A stretch of DNA of 64,000 bases from Polaribacter sp. (GTDB lineage Bacteria; Bacteroidota; Bacteroidia; Flavobacteriales; Flavobacteriaceae): assembly GCA_028343155.1 (NCBI GenBank), contig JAOLXX010000011.1, positions 1 to 64,000 on the forward strand, in the 5' to 3' direction. Position numbers and translations under genes: made by a program. Shown piece by piece: positions 30,361 to 41,721 of this stretch (positions are counted from its first letter, which is position 1; every line of letters starts with the position of its first letter). The notes beneath the pieces were generated by a model. That model did not search any database. It was not told where the DNA came from and saw only the letters and a program-made list of their open reading frames with translations.

Positions 30361-32109
30361 ATGTACAGAAGTCATTCTTGTGGCGAGTTAAGAGCATCGC
30401 ATGCAAATACAGAAGTAACCTTATCGGGTTGGGTTCAAAAATCGCGTAATAAAGGTTTTATGGTTTGGGTAGATTTACGTGATCGATACGGAATTACGCA
30501 ATTAATTTTTGATGAAGAACGCACGCCAAAAGCAATGATAGAAAAAGCAAAATCTTTGGGAAGAGAATTTGTGATACAAATTACAGGAACTGTAATTGAC
30601 CGTGAATCTAAGAATTCTAAAATGCCTACTGGAGCTATAGAAGTATTGGTTTCTAAACTAGAAATTTTAAACGCATCCATTACTCCTCCTTTTACAATTG
30701 AAGATGAAACAGATGGTGGCGAAGACATTCGAATGAAATACAGGTATTTAGATATTCGAAGAAACCCTGTAAAAGACAGTTTAATTTTCCGTCATAAAGT
30801 TTCGATGGAAGTTCGTAAATACTTGTCTGACCAAGAATTTATAGAAGTTGAAACTCCGTATTTAATAAAATCTACACCAGAAGGAGCAAGAGACTTTGTG
30901 GTGCCTTCTCGAATGAATGAAGGGCAGTTTTATGCGTTACCACAATCGCCTCAAACATTCAAACAACTGTTGATGGTTGGTGGAATGGATAAATATTTTC
31001 AGATTGTTAAATGTTTTAGAGACGAAGACTTACGAGCAGACAGACAACCAGAATTTACACAAATTGATTGTGAAATGGCATTTGTAGAGCAAGAAGATAT
31101 TTTAACTATTTTTGAGGGATTGACGCGTCACTTATTAAAAGAGATTAATAATGTCGAGGTAGATAAATTTCCAAGAATGTTATATGACGATGCCATGCGT
31201 TTGTATGGAAATGACAAACCAGATATTCGTTTTGGAATGGAATTTGGCGATTTAAATGCAGTTACACAGCATAAGGATTTTGGTGTTTTTAATAGTGCTG
31301 AATTGGTCGTTGGTATAGCCGTTCCTGGAGGGAATAAGCACACAAGAAAAGAGATTGATAATCTTATAAAATGGGTGAAGCGTCCACAAATTGGTGCTTT
31401 GGGAATGATTTATTGTCGTGTTAACGAAGATGGAACATTTAAATCTTCTGTAGATAAATTTTATGACCAGGAAGATTTAGCAAAATGGGCAGCAGAAACT
31501 GGCGCAAAAAAAGGTGATTTAATCTGTGTTTTATCTGGTGACACCAATAAAGTAAGAGCACAATTGTCTGCTTTAAGAATGGAATTTGCTGAACGTTTAG
31601 GATTGCGTGATCCAAAAGTATTTGCACCTCTTTGGGTAATCGATTTTCCTTTATTAGAGTTAGATGAGGAAACGGGTCATTATCACGCAATGCATCATCC
31701 TTTTACTTCTCCGAAACCAGGACAAATGGAATTGTTAGATACAGATCCCGGAGCTGTAAAAGCAAATGCATACGATTTAGTTTTAAACGGAAATGAAATT
31801 GGTGGAGGTTCTATACGTATTCACGACAAACAAATGCAAGCAACCATGTTGCGTCATTTAGGTTTTTCTGAAGCTGATGCCAAAGCCCAATTTGGTTTCT
31901 TAATGGATGCGTTTGAATATGGTGCACCACCTCATGGTGGTTTGGCTTTTGGCTTGGATCGGTTGGTTGCAATTTTAGGCGGACAAGAAACCATTAGAGA
32001 TTTTATTGCGTTCCCAAAAAATAATTCCGGTAGAGATGTGATGATTGATGCGCCTGCTTTTATCGCTGACGAACAACTGAAAGAATTGGGCTTAAAACTA
32101 GATGCTTAA
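30361..32109 (+). CDS. aspS: aspartate--tRNA ligase
   Basis: [58 protein letters not shown]. Confidence 0.97.
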   Translation: MYRSHSCGELRASHANTEVTLSGWVQKSRNKGFMVWVDLRDRYGITQLIFDEERTPKAMIEKAKSLGREFVIQITGTVIDRESKNSKMPTGAIEVLVSKLEILNASITPPFTIEDETDGGEDIRMKYRYLDIRRNPVKDSLIFRHKVSMEVRKYLSDQEFIEVETPYLIKSTPEGARDFVVPSRMNEGQFYALPQSPQTFKQLLMVGGMDKYFQIVKCFRDEDLRADRQPEFTQIDCEMAFVEQEDILTIFEGLTRHLLKEINNVEVDKFPRMLYDDAMRLYGNDKPDIRFGMEFGDLNAVTQHKDFGVFNSAELVVGIAVPGGNKHTRKEIDNLIKWVKRPQIGALGMIYCRVNEDGTFKSSVDKFYDQEDLAKWAAETGAKKGDLICVLSGDTNKVRAQLSALRMEFAERLGLRDPKVFAPLWVIDFPLLELDEETGHYHAMHHPFTSPKPGQMELLDTDPGAVKANAYDLVLNGNEIGGGSIRIHDKQMQATMLRHLGFSEADAKAQFGFLMDAFEYGAPPHGGLAFGLDRLVAILGGQETIRDFIAFPKNNSGRDVMIDAPAFIADEQLKELGLKLDA

Positions 32110-32128
32110 GCATCTCAAATTAATAATT

Positions 32129-32162
32129 AAATCTTGTTCTAAATTTAGAACAAGATTTTTTA
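32129..32162 (+). terminator. rho-independent terminator after aspS
   Basis: AAATCTTGTTCTAAATTTAGAACAAGATTT perfect inverted repeat followed by T run. Confidence 0.85.
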
Positions 32163-32213
32163 ATTACTTTTAAGACTTAAAGATAAGTGTAAAAAAAGGT
32201 TTTAAAAATCAGT

Positions 32214-33989
32214 ATGCACTCAACAAAACATATCTATAGAAAAATATTAATTTGGAGATATAAACATATTTCTGAAAGACAATTTGTATACATTTTAAGC
32301 ATTTTAGTAGGCTTTTTAGCTGGTTTGGGTACCTATATATTAAAAGAACTCACCTATTTAATTAAAGAAGGTTTAGCAGGTAATTTAATAAAAGAGTATC
32401 AGTATACCCTCTATTTTATTTTTCCCATCATAGGATTTTTTTTAGTCTATTACATTAAGAAATTAGTGATTAAAAAAAAAATTGGTCATGGAATTTCTAC
32501 GACGCTACATGCAATTTCCAGAAGAAACGGAATCATCAAACGATATAAAATTTTCGCCTCTTTACTAACAGCGCCTATTACCGTTGGTTTTGGAGGCTCT
32601 GCCGGATTACAAGGACCTGCCGTGAGTACTGGAGCTGCTTTGGGTTCTAATATTGCGCAGTTGTTTCATATGAACTCTAAAACCAGAATGTTGCTGATTG
32701 GTTGTGCAACTGCTGGAGCAATGTCTTCCATGTTTCAAGCGCCAATTGCTGCCATTATTTTTGCCGTAGAAATTTTTAGTTTAGACCTAGCTTTTGCTTC
32801 TTTAATTCCCTTACTACTCGCGTCCGTTTCTGCCGTAATTTCTTCTTACTTTTTTACTGGAACCGATGTTTTATTTGGGTTTAAATTGGTAGACATTTTT
32901 GAAGTAAAAGACATCCCTTTTTATATTGTATTGGCTCTTTTAACTGGAGTTGCTTCTGTCTATTTTTCTAAAATGTATTTTGGAATTACTCGTTTTTTTG
33001 AACGTTTTCAAAGTCCTCTTAAAAGATTGATTATTGGAGGAATTGCCATTGGAATTATGCTTTATTTAATTCCGCCTTTGTATGGTGAAGGTTATGGATT
33101 AATCAATAATTTATTACAAGGAAATACAGCAGAAGCATTAAAAGACATTCCTTATAACATCGAATTACAAAATGTATATGTAGTGGTTTTAATGTTGTTA
33201 TTAATTGGCATTTTTAAAGCAATTGCAATGACAACAACTTTTGCCGCAGGTGGTGTTGGGGGTATCTTTATTCCAACTCTTTTTATGGGAAGTGCTCTAG
33301 GAAACTCCATCGCTAAAGTAATCAATCACTTGGGGTTTTCTGTTTCTGAATCTAATTTTACCTTGATCGGTATGACCGGCTTAATGGCAGGTGTATTACA
33401 CGCTCCCTTAACAGCTATTTTCTTAATTGCAGAAATTACAGGTGGCTATGAATTATTTGTTCCATTAATGTTAGTATCTGCAATTTCATATGCCTTTACA
33501 AAGTATTTTATTTCAAACTCAATTTACACTGTTGAACTGGCAAAAAAAGGACAATTGATTACGCATAATAAAGACAAAAACGTATTAATGTTAATGCGTA
33601 TTGACAAATTAATTGAGACTAATTTTAAACCTGTAAAACCTGAAATGACCTTAGGGGAAATGTTAAAACAATCGGTATCAAAATCAAAAAGGAATATTTT
33701 TCCTGTTTTAAATGATGAGAAAAGGTTTTTAGGAAATGTTTTATTAGATGATATCAGACACATGATGTTTGACCAAAAGTATTATAAATCTACCAAAGTG
33801 GCTGATGTAATGAAATCTGCAGCAGAAATAATTTTTCATGAGGATTCTGTAGAGGAAGTGATGCAAAAATTTAAGCAAAGTGGTGCTTGGAATTTGCCCG
33901 TAGTGAAAGAAGGAGTTTATTTAGGTTTTATTTCTAAATCTAAATTATTGACAGTATATAGAAACAAGTTAGTAGAGGTTACCTCTTAA
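32214..33989 (+). CDS. ClC family chloride channel/transporter with CBS domains
   Basis: FGGSAGLQGPAVSTGAALGS, AAGGVGGIFIPTLFMGSALGN, C-terminal CBS pair. Confidence 0.95.
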   Translation: MHSTKHIYRKILIWRYKHISERQFVYILSILVGFLAGLGTYILKELTYLIKEGLAGNLIKEYQYTLYFIFPIIGFFLVYYIKKLVIKKKIGHGISTTLHAISRRNGIIKRYKIFASLLTAPITVGFGGSAGLQGPAVSTGAALGSNIAQLFHMNSKTRMLLIGCATAGAMSSMFQAPIAAIIFAVEIFSLDLAFASLIPLLLASVSAVISSYFFTGTDVLFGFKLVDIFEVKDIPFYIVLALLTGVASVYFSKMYFGITRFFERFQSPLKRLIIGGIAIGIMLYLIPPLYGEGYGLINNLLQGNTAEALKDIPYNIELQNVYVVVLMLLLIGIFKAIAMTTTFAAGGVGGIFIPTLFMGSALGNSIAKVINHLGFSVSESNFTLIGMTGLMAGVLHAPLTAIFLIAEITGGYELFVPLMLVSAISYAFTKYFISNSIYTVELAKKGQLITHNKDKNVLMLMRIDKLIETNFKPVKPEMTLGEMLKQSVSKSKRNIFPVLNDEKRFLGNVLLDDIRHMMFDQKYYKSTKVADVMKSAAEIIFHEDSVEEVMQKFKQSGAWNLPVVKEGVYLGFISKSKLLTVYRNKLVEVTS

Positions 33990-33999
33990 TAAAGAAAAA

Positions 34000-34590
34000 A
34001 TGAGAACAAATAGTTTTACTCTAAAAATGAGTAAGAATTCTGACCGTGAATTAGAAACCATTCTTGAAGAAAAAAACAAATACACAAAAGAAGCGATACA
34101 AGCCGTAATTTGGGAGCTGGAAAACAGGAATTTGAGAGAAAAAACAGTAATTCTTGAAGAAGAGGTTGCCGAAGAGATCACAAGAAAAAATGAAAAACCT
34201 ATTGAAGAAATACCACTCCCCAATTTGTATTCAAAAAAAACAATCCAAGGTTTTTCAATTTTCTTTTCAACAATTTTTGGTGCTTTTTTATTAATGCAAA
34301 ATTTAAAAGAAATGAAGAAACCAAAAGCAAGAATTGAAGTTCTTTCTTTTGGAATTTTATTCACAATAGTATCGGTAATACTTTTAAATTACCTTCCAAA
34401 AACCTTGTTTACTACGTTACTTTTCAACCTCACAGGTTACTTTATACTCATATATTTTTTTTGGAATAGAGATTTAGGAAAAGACCTAAAATATAAGAAA
34501 AAAAATATTTGGAATCCTTTAATGTATGCCATACTAATTATAATGTTATTGGTTTTTTTGCAGTTTTTACCCCAAATTTTGGTTGCATAA
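34000..34590 (+). CDS. hypothetical membrane protein
   Basis: cytosolic charged N-terminus then four predicted TM segments. Confidence 0.7.
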   Translation: MRTNSFTLKMSKNSDRELETILEEKNKYTKEAIQAVIWELENRNLREKTVILEEEVAEEITRKNEKPIEEIPLPNLYSKKTIQGFSIFFSTIFGAFLLMQNLKEMKKPKARIEVLSFGILFTIVSVILLNYLPKTLFTTLLFNLTGYFILIYFFWNRDLGKDLKYKKKNIWNPLMYAILIIMLLVFLQFLPQILVA

Positions 34591-34691
34591 AAACATTAAA
34601 TTAAAAGCAAAATAGCAGCTCTAATTATTGAAATTAATTTCATTTTGATGAAAACCAACTTTTAAAGACAGAACTTTTGTAATTTTACAGG

Positions 34692-34928
34692 ATGAAATTA
34701 ACATTAAAAATACTATTTATTCTCTTTTTCTTTTGGATGACTATTGGATTGTTACTCATAAATACAGGACACGAAAAAGCACATATTGTAATGGGATTAG
34801 GGGTGTTTTACTTTTCGTTTTTATGTATGCCATTATTTATTTATTACAGATATAGAGACGGAAAATATAAGAAATACATCTTAAATGATGAGAAGTTGAG
34901 AAATGCTTTTAAAGATGTTGGAAAATAA
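34692..34928 (+). CDS. hypothetical small membrane protein
   Basis: two hydrophobic segments, intact ORF with plausible start. Confidence 0.55.
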   Translation: MKLTLKILFILFFFWMTIGLLLINTGHEKAHIVMGLGVFYFSFLCMPLFIYYRYRDGKYKKYILNDEKLRNAFKDVGK

Positions 34929-35373
34929 TGGATTTTAAAAGTTCAACCTAATTTTAATAAAAAAGCATTTTGTAAATCGGTTACAAATAAAATTAACCTT
35001 TAGAATTAAAAGATAGAGTTGAAGTTATTTGTGATTGAAGTCTTCCCTAAAAATGTAGAATTCCGCAATTCAGATTTTCCACATTTTGCTCAAATCCGCA
35101 AACTTTCTAAATCCAGATTTTGAGTAAGAATTCCATCAAACTGATTTTCAAAGTTTGAGTAAAAATTCAGACATTTTAATTTTTTATTTTCGATTCACAT
35201 TAATAGCTATTATATCCCAAATTACCATGAAAATCATTCCTATTAATAATATTCCACCAACGTGAAATACTGTTTTTATAAATTAGTGATGAAAAAATAA
35301 AAAAATTTAACGACTAAATGAAAAATAATTTTTTCCATTTTGGAACGGTAATTGTCATTACTTTTTTATAAGT

Positions 35374-36162
35374 TTGATTTTTATGAAAAAATATACCCTC
35401 TTTTTTTATATATGCCTTGTAATAAATACTAGTTTTTCTCAAGAAAAACCACAGGTTTTTAAAACCGGCGAATCACTTCGCTATAAAATGAGTTATAGTG
35501 GTTTTTTAACCGCCGGAACCGCCCTCCTTGAACTAAAAGAAACGGAACTTAACGGTAAAAAAGTTTTTCACTCAGTAGGAACTGGATGGACTTCTGGTAT
35601 GATCAAATGGTTTTTTAAAGTTAATGATAACTATCAATCATATTTTGATAAAGAAACGATTAAACCCTACCTTTTTAAAAGAAAAATTGACGAAGGAGGC
35701 TACAAGAAACATAGAATTACTTCATTTAATTATACTTCCAAAAAAGCATATATCCAAGATTTTAGTTTACAAAAAGCTACTTCGGTACCGTTTCATAATG
35801 TACAAGACATGCTTTCTTCTTTTTATTATTTAAGAAATAAAGAGTTAAAAAACATGAAAGTAGGAGACGAAATTAGTATTGATATGTTTATGGATTCTCA
35901 AGTATACCCTTTTAAATTACGCTTTTTAGGGAAAGAAATATTAAAAACAAAGTTTGGAAAAATAAAAACGTTAATCTTTAGACCGATGGTTCAGTCAGGT
36001 CGAATTTTCAAAGCGCAAGAAAGTGTTACTCTTTGGATTACAGATGATGCAAATAAAATTCCCGTTAAAATGAAAGCAGAACTATTGGTTGGTTCGCTTC
36101 GAGCAGATTTAGACAAATATCAGGGCTTGTCAAATTCTATTTTAAAAATTAATGAATATTAA
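35374..36162 (+). CDS. DUF3108-like secreted/lipid-associated protein
   Basis: FKTGESLRYKMSYSGFLTAGTALLEL, YFDKETIKPYLFKRKIDEGGYKKHR, ITDDANKIPVKMKAEL. Confidence 0.85.
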   Translation: MIFMKKYTLFFYICLVINTSFSQEKPQVFKTGESLRYKMSYSGFLTAGTALLELKETELNGKKVFHSVGTGWTSGMIKWFFKVNDNYQSYFDKETIKPYLFKRKIDEGGYKKHRITSFNYTSKKAYIQDFSLQKATSVPFHNVQDMLSSFYYLRNKELKNMKVGDEISIDMFMDSQVYPFKLRFLGKEILKTKFGKIKTLIFRPMVQSGRIFKAQESVTLWITDDANKIPVKMKAELLVGSLRADLDKYQGLSNSILKINEY

Positions 36163-36234
36163 TCAAACCTTTTTAGGAACTTCATTCAGATAGCTACCTA
36201 AAAAAACTTTTTTATTTGTACTTTTGAAAACATA

Positions 36235-37515
36235 TTGAATAGCACATATTTTTTGAAAAAAATACTTTTAATTTTACTGATTGTCACCTCATTTTCGTCT
36301 TGTAAAGATCAAGAAAAAAAGCCTGTAATTAAAATTAAAGAAAAAAAGTCCGAAATAAGATTTGGCTATAAAATGGATGATTTTAAAGTCATACAAGACA
36401 CGATAAAAAAAGGCGAAAGTTTTGGGATTATTTTAGACAGACACCATATCTTTTATCCTAAAATTTATAAAATTGCAGCTACTATAAAAGAAACCTTTGA
36501 TGTAAGAAGAGTTCGAGCTGGAAAGCCTTACACCATTTTAGCAAGTAAAGATTCTACAGAAAAAGCTCAAGTTTTTATTTATAAGCATGATAAGATTAAC
36601 GCAACGATTATCGACTTTAAAGACTCTTTGATAACTGCCAAGCGCCATCAAAAGCCAATTAAAACGATGGTGAAAAAAATAGCAGGAATTATTAATTCCA
36701 GCTTATCTGTTACAATGGATAGTTTGCATTTATCCCCTAACCTGACATGGACAATTGCAGATATTTATGCTTGGACCTTAGATTTTTATAAACTTCAAAA
36801 AGGAGATTCTTTTAAGTTCTTTTATGAAGAAAAATTTATTGATGATACTATTTTTGCTGGTTATGGAAATGTAAAATCTGCAGTTTTTAAACACAATGGA
36901 AAAGATTTGTATGCTTTTAGGTTTACAGCAGATAGCATTAAAGGAATTCCAGAATATTATGATGATGAAGGAAATATGCTTCGAAGTCAGTTTTTAAAAT
37001 CTCCTATAAAGTTTCAATATCGAATTTCATCAAGGTATAATCTGAGAAGAAAAATTGCTTATTACGGGAATAGAATAAGACCCCACAGAGGTACCGATTT
37101 TGCAGCAAACATAGGAACTCCAATTTTAGCTACAGCAAGCGGAACCGTTTCTGCATCTGCAAAAAGAGGTGGTAATGGAAATTATGTTAAGATAAAACAC
37201 AATAGCACCTATTCTACGCAATACCTTCATATGAAAAAACGTAAAGTTAAAAAAGGACAATACGTAAAACAAGGAGATGTAATTGGTTGGGTAGGAATGA
37301 CAGGAAATACGGGAGGACCTCATGTATGCTATCGATTTTGGAAAAATGGAAAAGAAGTAGATCCCTTTAGACAAAAATTACCTCCAGCAGCACCGCTAAA
37401 GAGAAGTTTAAAACGAAAATATTTAGAGTTTATCGAACCACTTAAATATCAATTAGAAAACAAAATACTTCGAGCGAAAGCGCCAGAGGTTATAAAAAGT
37501 ATCGCACAAAATTAA
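36235..37515 (+). CDS. M23 family metallopeptidase (murein endopeptidase)
   Basis: lipoprotein-like SFSSCKD; RGTDFAANIGTPILATASGTV, YSTQYLHM, GNTGGPHVCYRFW. Confidence 0.92.
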   Translation: MNSTYFLKKILLILLIVTSFSSCKDQEKKPVIKIKEKKSEIRFGYKMDDFKVIQDTIKKGESFGIILDRHHIFYPKIYKIAATIKETFDVRRVRAGKPYTILASKDSTEKAQVFIYKHDKINATIIDFKDSLITAKRHQKPIKTMVKKIAGIINSSLSVTMDSLHLSPNLTWTIADIYAWTLDFYKLQKGDSFKFFYEEKFIDDTIFAGYGNVKSAVFKHNGKDLYAFRFTADSIKGIPEYYDDEGNMLRSQFLKSPIKFQYRISSRYNLRRKIAYYGNRIRPHRGTDFAANIGTPILATASGTVSASAKRGGNGNYVKIKHNSTYSTQYLHMKKRKVKKGQYVKQGDVIGWVGMTGNTGGPHVCYRFWKNGKEVDPFRQKLPPAAPLKRSLKRKYLEFIEPLKYQLENKILRAKAPEVIKSIAQN

Positions 37516-37520
37516 AAAAA

Positions 37521-39089
37521 ATGTCTTTAAAAAACATCAACCCCACTACCACCAACGCTTGGAAAGAATTAACAAGTCATTTTAATGATATTAAAAATAT
37601 TAACATAAAAGATTTAGATAAAGAAACAAATAGGAAAGAAAATTTTTCTTTGAAATTTGATGATTTATTGGTCGACTATTCTAAAAACAGAATTACAAAA
37701 GAAACATTGAATCTATTGGTTAAATTAGCGGAAGAAGTTGATTTGAAAGATGCAATAGAAAAGCAGTTTTCTGGTGAAATAATTAATGTAACAGAAGGTC
37801 GTGAGGTTTTACATACTGCATTGAGAAGCACTACAGATGCGCCTATTCTCGTTGAAGGAAAGAACATCAAACCTCAAATACAAACTGCTTTAAGAAAAAT
37901 CAAGAGTTTTAGCAACAAAGTTATTTCTGGAAAATGGAAAGGCTATACTGGAAAATTTATTACTGATATTGTAAATATAGGTATTGGAGGTTCCGATTTA
38001 GGTCCAGATATGGTTGTCGAATCTTTAAAGTATTATAAGAATCATTTGACTACGCATTTTGTATCAAATGTCGATGGAGATCATGTTTCTGAAGCAATCA
38101 AAAACTTAGACCCCGAAACAACACTTTTTGTAATTGTATCAAAAACATTTACAACACAAGAAACAATTTCAAATTCAGAAACCGTTAAAAATTGGTTTTT
38201 AAAATCTGCGACTATTTTTGACATCCCAAAACATTTTGTGGCGGTTTCTACGAATTTAGAAGCAGTGGATAATTTTGGGATAGATAGAAACAACGTTTTC
38301 CCAATGTGGAATTGGGTTGGTGGTCGTTTTTCTTTATGGTCTGCAGTTGGTTTGTCTATCAGTTTATCTGTAGGTTTCGATCATTATAAAGGATTGTTAG
38401 CAGGAGCTGAAGAAATGGATCTTCATTTTAAAAATGAAGATTTCGACACAAACATACCTGTAATTTTAGCACTTTTAAGTATTTGGTATAATAATTTTTA
38501 TGGTGCAGAAACAGAAGCTGTTTTACCCTATTCTCAGTATTTAAAAAAGCTTCCAGATTATTTACAACAAGCCATTATGGAAAGTAATGGAAAAGGGGTA
38601 GATAGAAATGGTAATAAAGTAAATTACCAAACGGGAACAATTGTCTGGGGTAGTACAGGGACCAATATGCAACATGCCTTTATGCAATTAGTACATCAAG
38701 GAACCAAGTTAATTCCTGCTGATTTTATTGGCTATAAAGAATCTTTATACGGTTTGACAGCCCATCACAAAAAATTAATGGCAAACTACTATGGTCAAAT
38801 AGATGCCTTGGCTTTTGGTAAAACCAAAGAAGAAGTTCATTCCGAATTAAAGCTTTCTGGCAATGAAGATAAAATTGGATCTCTTTTACCTTTTAAAGTT
38901 TTTGAGGGCAACAGGCCAAGTAATGCTATTCTTTTTGACAAGTTAACGCCCCATTCTTTAGGAAAATTAATTGCGCTTTATGAACACAAGATTTTTACAC
39001 AAGGAATTTTGTGGAACATTTACAGTTATGATCAATTTGGAGTAGAACTAGGTAAAGAACTTGCTAACAAGCTTTTAAATAACCAATAA
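37521..39089 (+). CDS. pgi: glucose-6-phosphate isomerase
   Basis: NIGIGGSDLGPDMV, VSKTFTTQET, NWVGGRFSLWSAVGLS, SYDQFGVELGKELA. Confidence 0.97.
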   Translation: MSLKNINPTTTNAWKELTSHFNDIKNINIKDLDKETNRKENFSLKFDDLLVDYSKNRITKETLNLLVKLAEEVDLKDAIEKQFSGEIINVTEGREVLHTALRSTTDAPILVEGKNIKPQIQTALRKIKSFSNKVISGKWKGYTGKFITDIVNIGIGGSDLGPDMVVESLKYYKNHLTTHFVSNVDGDHVSEAIKNLDPETTLFVIVSKTFTTQETISNSETVKNWFLKSATIFDIPKHFVAVSTNLEAVDNFGIDRNNVFPMWNWVGGRFSLWSAVGLSISLSVGFDHYKGLLAGAEEMDLHFKNEDFDTNIPVILALLSIWYNNFYGAETEAVLPYSQYLKKLPDYLQQAIMESNGKGVDRNGNKVNYQTGTIVWGSTGTNMQHAFMQLVHQGTKLIPADFIGYKESLYGLTAHHKKLMANYYGQIDALAFGKTKEEVHSELKLSGNEDKIGSLLPFKVFEGNRPSNAILFDKLTPHSLGKLIALYEHKIFTQGILWNIYSYDQFGVELGKELANKLLNNQ

Positions 39090-39163
39090 TAAGACTATTA
39101 AAACAGAAAATTGGTAAAAATGTAACTGTTTAATCGAAATAAGCTCCTAAAATATATTTCTAT

Positions 39164-39190
39164 AAACCACCTTAAATGAGGTGGTTTTTT
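39164..39190 (+). terminator. rho-independent terminator after pgi
   Basis: AAACCACCT-TAAATG-AGGTGGTTT followed by T run. Confidence 0.85.
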
Positions 39191-39205
39191 TATTTTTAAA
39201 TTTAG

Positions 39206-39213
39206 TAACTTTG
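39206..39213 (+). promoter_or_regulatory. candidate Bacteroidota -7 box
   Basis: TAACTTTG matches TAnnTTTG, upstream of the 39240 ORF; no clear -33 TTG. Confidence 0.35.
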
Positions 39214-39239
39214 TAAGATCATATTAAAGTAGTAAAAAA

Positions 39240-39662
39240 ATGAAAGACATACACTCATACTGGGCATATATAGTACTTGCAATTTTAATTTTCACCGTTG
39301 TAAATGCCATTATTGGACTCCAGCAAAAAAAGAAATTTACAGACAAAGATTTTCGACTCGGCTTATTTACTTTAATCGTTTCTCACCTCCAGTTATTAAT
39401 TGGTCTAGGGTGGTATTTCATGTCTCCTTGGTACAAAGCTTTAAAAGACAATGGAAGTGAAATCATGGGAGATAAAACAACTAGATTATTAGCTGTAGAA
39501 CACCCAACCGTAATGATTATTGGAATAATATTGATTACAATAGGTTGGTCTAAGCACAAAAAGAAAACAACAGATCGCGCAAAATTTAAAACATTTGCAC
39601 TCTTTTATGGACTGGCTTTGTTGTTGATCCTTTCAAGAATTCCATGGAATAACTGGTTTTAA
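39240..39662 (+). CDS. cytochrome b-like/DUF small membrane protein
   Basis: four TM segments, HSYWAYIVLAIL, HLQLLIGLGWYF, EHPTVMIIGIILITIGWSKHK. Confidence 0.75.
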   Translation: MKDIHSYWAYIVLAILIFTVVNAIIGLQQKKKFTDKDFRLGLFTLIVSHLQLLIGLGWYFMSPWYKALKDNGSEIMGDKTTRLLAVEHPTVMIIGIILITIGWSKHKKKTTDRAKFKTFALFYGLALLLILSRIPWNNWF

Positions 39663-39664
39663 AT

Positions 39665-40393
39665 ATGAAACTTTTAAGCTATATATTATCACCAATTTTT
39701 GTAATTACTTTTACTTTAATTTTGATAATTTTTCATCCTTTTCAGTGGCTAAGTTTTAACTTATTTGGTGTAAAAGGACATGCAAAAACAGTAGATGCTT
39801 TAAATTTTTTCTTGGTAAAGTCGTTGTTGATTATTGGGGTAACTGTCCGTTTAATCAATAAATATAAAATTCCAGAAGAGACTTCAATTATTTTTGTATC
39901 CAACCATCAATCAATTTCTGACATTCCACCCATTGGATGGTTTTTTAGAAAGTATCATCCGAAATTTGTTTCAAAAATTGAATTAGGAAAAGGAATACCA
40001 AGTGTTTCCTATAATTTAAAAAAAGGCGGTGGTGCGCTTATAGACAGAGAAAATCCAAAACAGTCTATAGGTGAATTGATTCATTTTTCTAAAAGAATTC
40101 ACAAAAATAAATGGGGAGGCGTTATTTTCCCAGAAGGAACAAGAAGTAGAGATGGAAAACCTAAAAAATTTGCTGGAAGCGGATTAAAAGTGATCACAAA
40201 ATTTAATAAAGAAGGATATTTAGTACCTTTAACCATTAATAACTCCTGGAAAATTTTTCAATACGGAAAATTTCCTTTGGGAATCGGAAACCCAATTACC
40301 ATTACGACGCATGAACCCATCAAGATAAGTTCTTTGCCTTTTGATGCGTTATTAGAGAAAACAGAATCTATTATAAAAAAACACATAAAATAA
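39665..40393 (+). CDS. 1-acyl-sn-glycerol-3-phosphate acyltransferase
   Basis: SNHQSISDIPP (HxxxxD), FPEGTRSRDG. Confidence 0.94.
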   Translation: MKLLSYILSPIFVITFTLILIIFHPFQWLSFNLFGVKGHAKTVDALNFFLVKSLLIIGVTVRLINKYKIPEETSIIFVSNHQSISDIPPIGWFFRKYHPKFVSKIELGKGIPSVSYNLKKGGGALIDRENPKQSIGELIHFSKRIHKNKWGGVIFPEGTRSRDGKPKKFAGSGLKVITKFNKEGYLVPLTINNSWKIFQYGKFPLGIGNPITITTHEPIKISSLPFDALLEKTESIIKKHIK

Positions 40394-40397
40394 AACT

Positions 40398-41381
40398 ATG
40401 TCTATACACAATGTTAGGAAAGAAGTGATGTTAACTTTAGAAAAAAGTATGCAAACTTTTGTTGATAAATACCTAATACCTGCTGAAAAAATTTGGCAAC
40501 CCACCGATTTTTTACCAAATTCTCAAAAAAATTCTTTTATTTCTGAGGTAGAAGAAATTAGAGAATTATCAAAAGAATTACATGACGACTTTTGGGTTGT
40601 TTTAGTAGGAGATACTATTACAGAAGAAGCTTTACCAACTTACGAATCTTGGTTATTAGATTTGGATGGTGTGTGCCAAGATCCAGATAATAATTGGGCA
40701 AAATGGGTAAGAACATGGACTGCTGAAGAAAACAGACATGGAGATGTTTTAAACAAATACTTGTATTTATCTGGTCGTGTAAATATGCGTGAAGTAGAAA
40801 TTTCTACGCAACATTTAATTGCAGATGGTTTTGATATTGGAACTTCGACAGATCCCTATAAAAACTTTGTATATACAAGTTTTCAAGAATTAGCAACGTA
40901 TATTTCTCATAATAACGTCGCTAAAATCGCACGTAAAAAGGGACACAAAGCATTGGCGAAAATGTCTAAAATTATTGCAGGAGATGAAATGCGTCACCAT
41001 AAAGCATATACAGATTTTGTCAGAGAAATATTTAAAATTGATCCGAGTGAAATGATGTTGGCTTTTCAACACATGATGAAATACAAGATTGTTATGCCAG
41101 CAATGCATTTAAGAGATTCTTTTGGCGCTAAAGGAAGCCTTTTTGATGATTTTTCTATAGTTGCTCAAAGAGTTGGGGTTTATACTGGATTCGACTATGT
41201 GGATATTTTAAAGAAATTAAATGAATCTTGGGAAATTGACAAAATCACCAATCTTACTCCAGAAGCAGAAAAAGCAAGGGACTATTTAATGAAATTACCT
41301 GAGAGAATGTACCGAATTACAGAAAGGATTGTAATTCCAGATACCGAATTTAAATTCAAATGGATGATCAACCCTAGCTAA
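40398..41381 (+). CDS. acyl-ACP desaturase
   Basis: TAEENRHGDVLN (EExxH) and GDEMRHHKAY (DExxH) diiron motifs. Confidence 0.95.
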   Translation: MSIHNVRKEVMLTLEKSMQTFVDKYLIPAEKIWQPTDFLPNSQKNSFISEVEEIRELSKELHDDFWVVLVGDTITEEALPTYESWLLDLDGVCQDPDNNWAKWVRTWTAEENRHGDVLNKYLYLSGRVNMREVEISTQHLIADGFDIGTSTDPYKNFVYTSFQELATYISHNNVAKIARKKGHKALAKMSKIIAGDEMRHHKAYTDFVREIFKIDPSEMMLAFQHMMKYKIVMPAMHLRDSFGAKGSLFDDFSIVAQRVGVYTGFDYVDILKKLNESWEIDKITNLTPEAEKARDYLMKLPERMYRITERIVIPDTEFKFKWMINPS

Positions 41382-41400
41382 TAGGAATTGACAATCTTTA

Positions 41401-41447
41401 AAAAGAAAAACCCTTTAGAATATATATTCTAAAGGGTTTTTCTTTTT
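41401..41447. terminator. bidirectional terminator between convergent desaturase and NifU-like genes
   Basis: AAAAGAAAAACCCTTTAGAATATATATTCTAAAGGGTTTTTCTTTT perfect inverted repeat. Confidence 0.9.
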
Positions 41448-41481
41448 AAATTTAGACTATTTAAAAGGTGTTTTTGGTTAT

Positions 41482-41718
41482 TTACACTACGTTAATTACT
41501 TCTTCAATCTGTGGCACATACTTCTTAATAGTAGCTTCTACTCCATTCTTTAAGGTCATTTGATTTACAGAACAACCTGAACAAGCTCCTTCTAGCTGAA
41601 CTTTTACAATAGCATCTTCTATAGAAAGTAGTTTAATATTTCCTCCGTCACTCATTAAAAAAGGGCGAATTTCTTCCAAGGCTTTTTCTACGTTTTCTAA
41701 TGTTTCTTGTGCTGTCAT
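41482..41718 (-). CDS. NifU-like Fe-S cluster scaffold (C-terminal domain)
   Basis: EIRPFLMSDGGNIKLLSIED, LEGACSGCSVNQMTLKNGVE (CxxC). Confidence 0.93.
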   Translation of the reverse strand: MTAQETLENVEKALEEIRPFLMSDGGNIKLLSIEDAIVKVQLEGACSGCSVNQMTLKNGVEATIKKYVPQIEEVINVV

Positions 41719-41721
41719 AAT

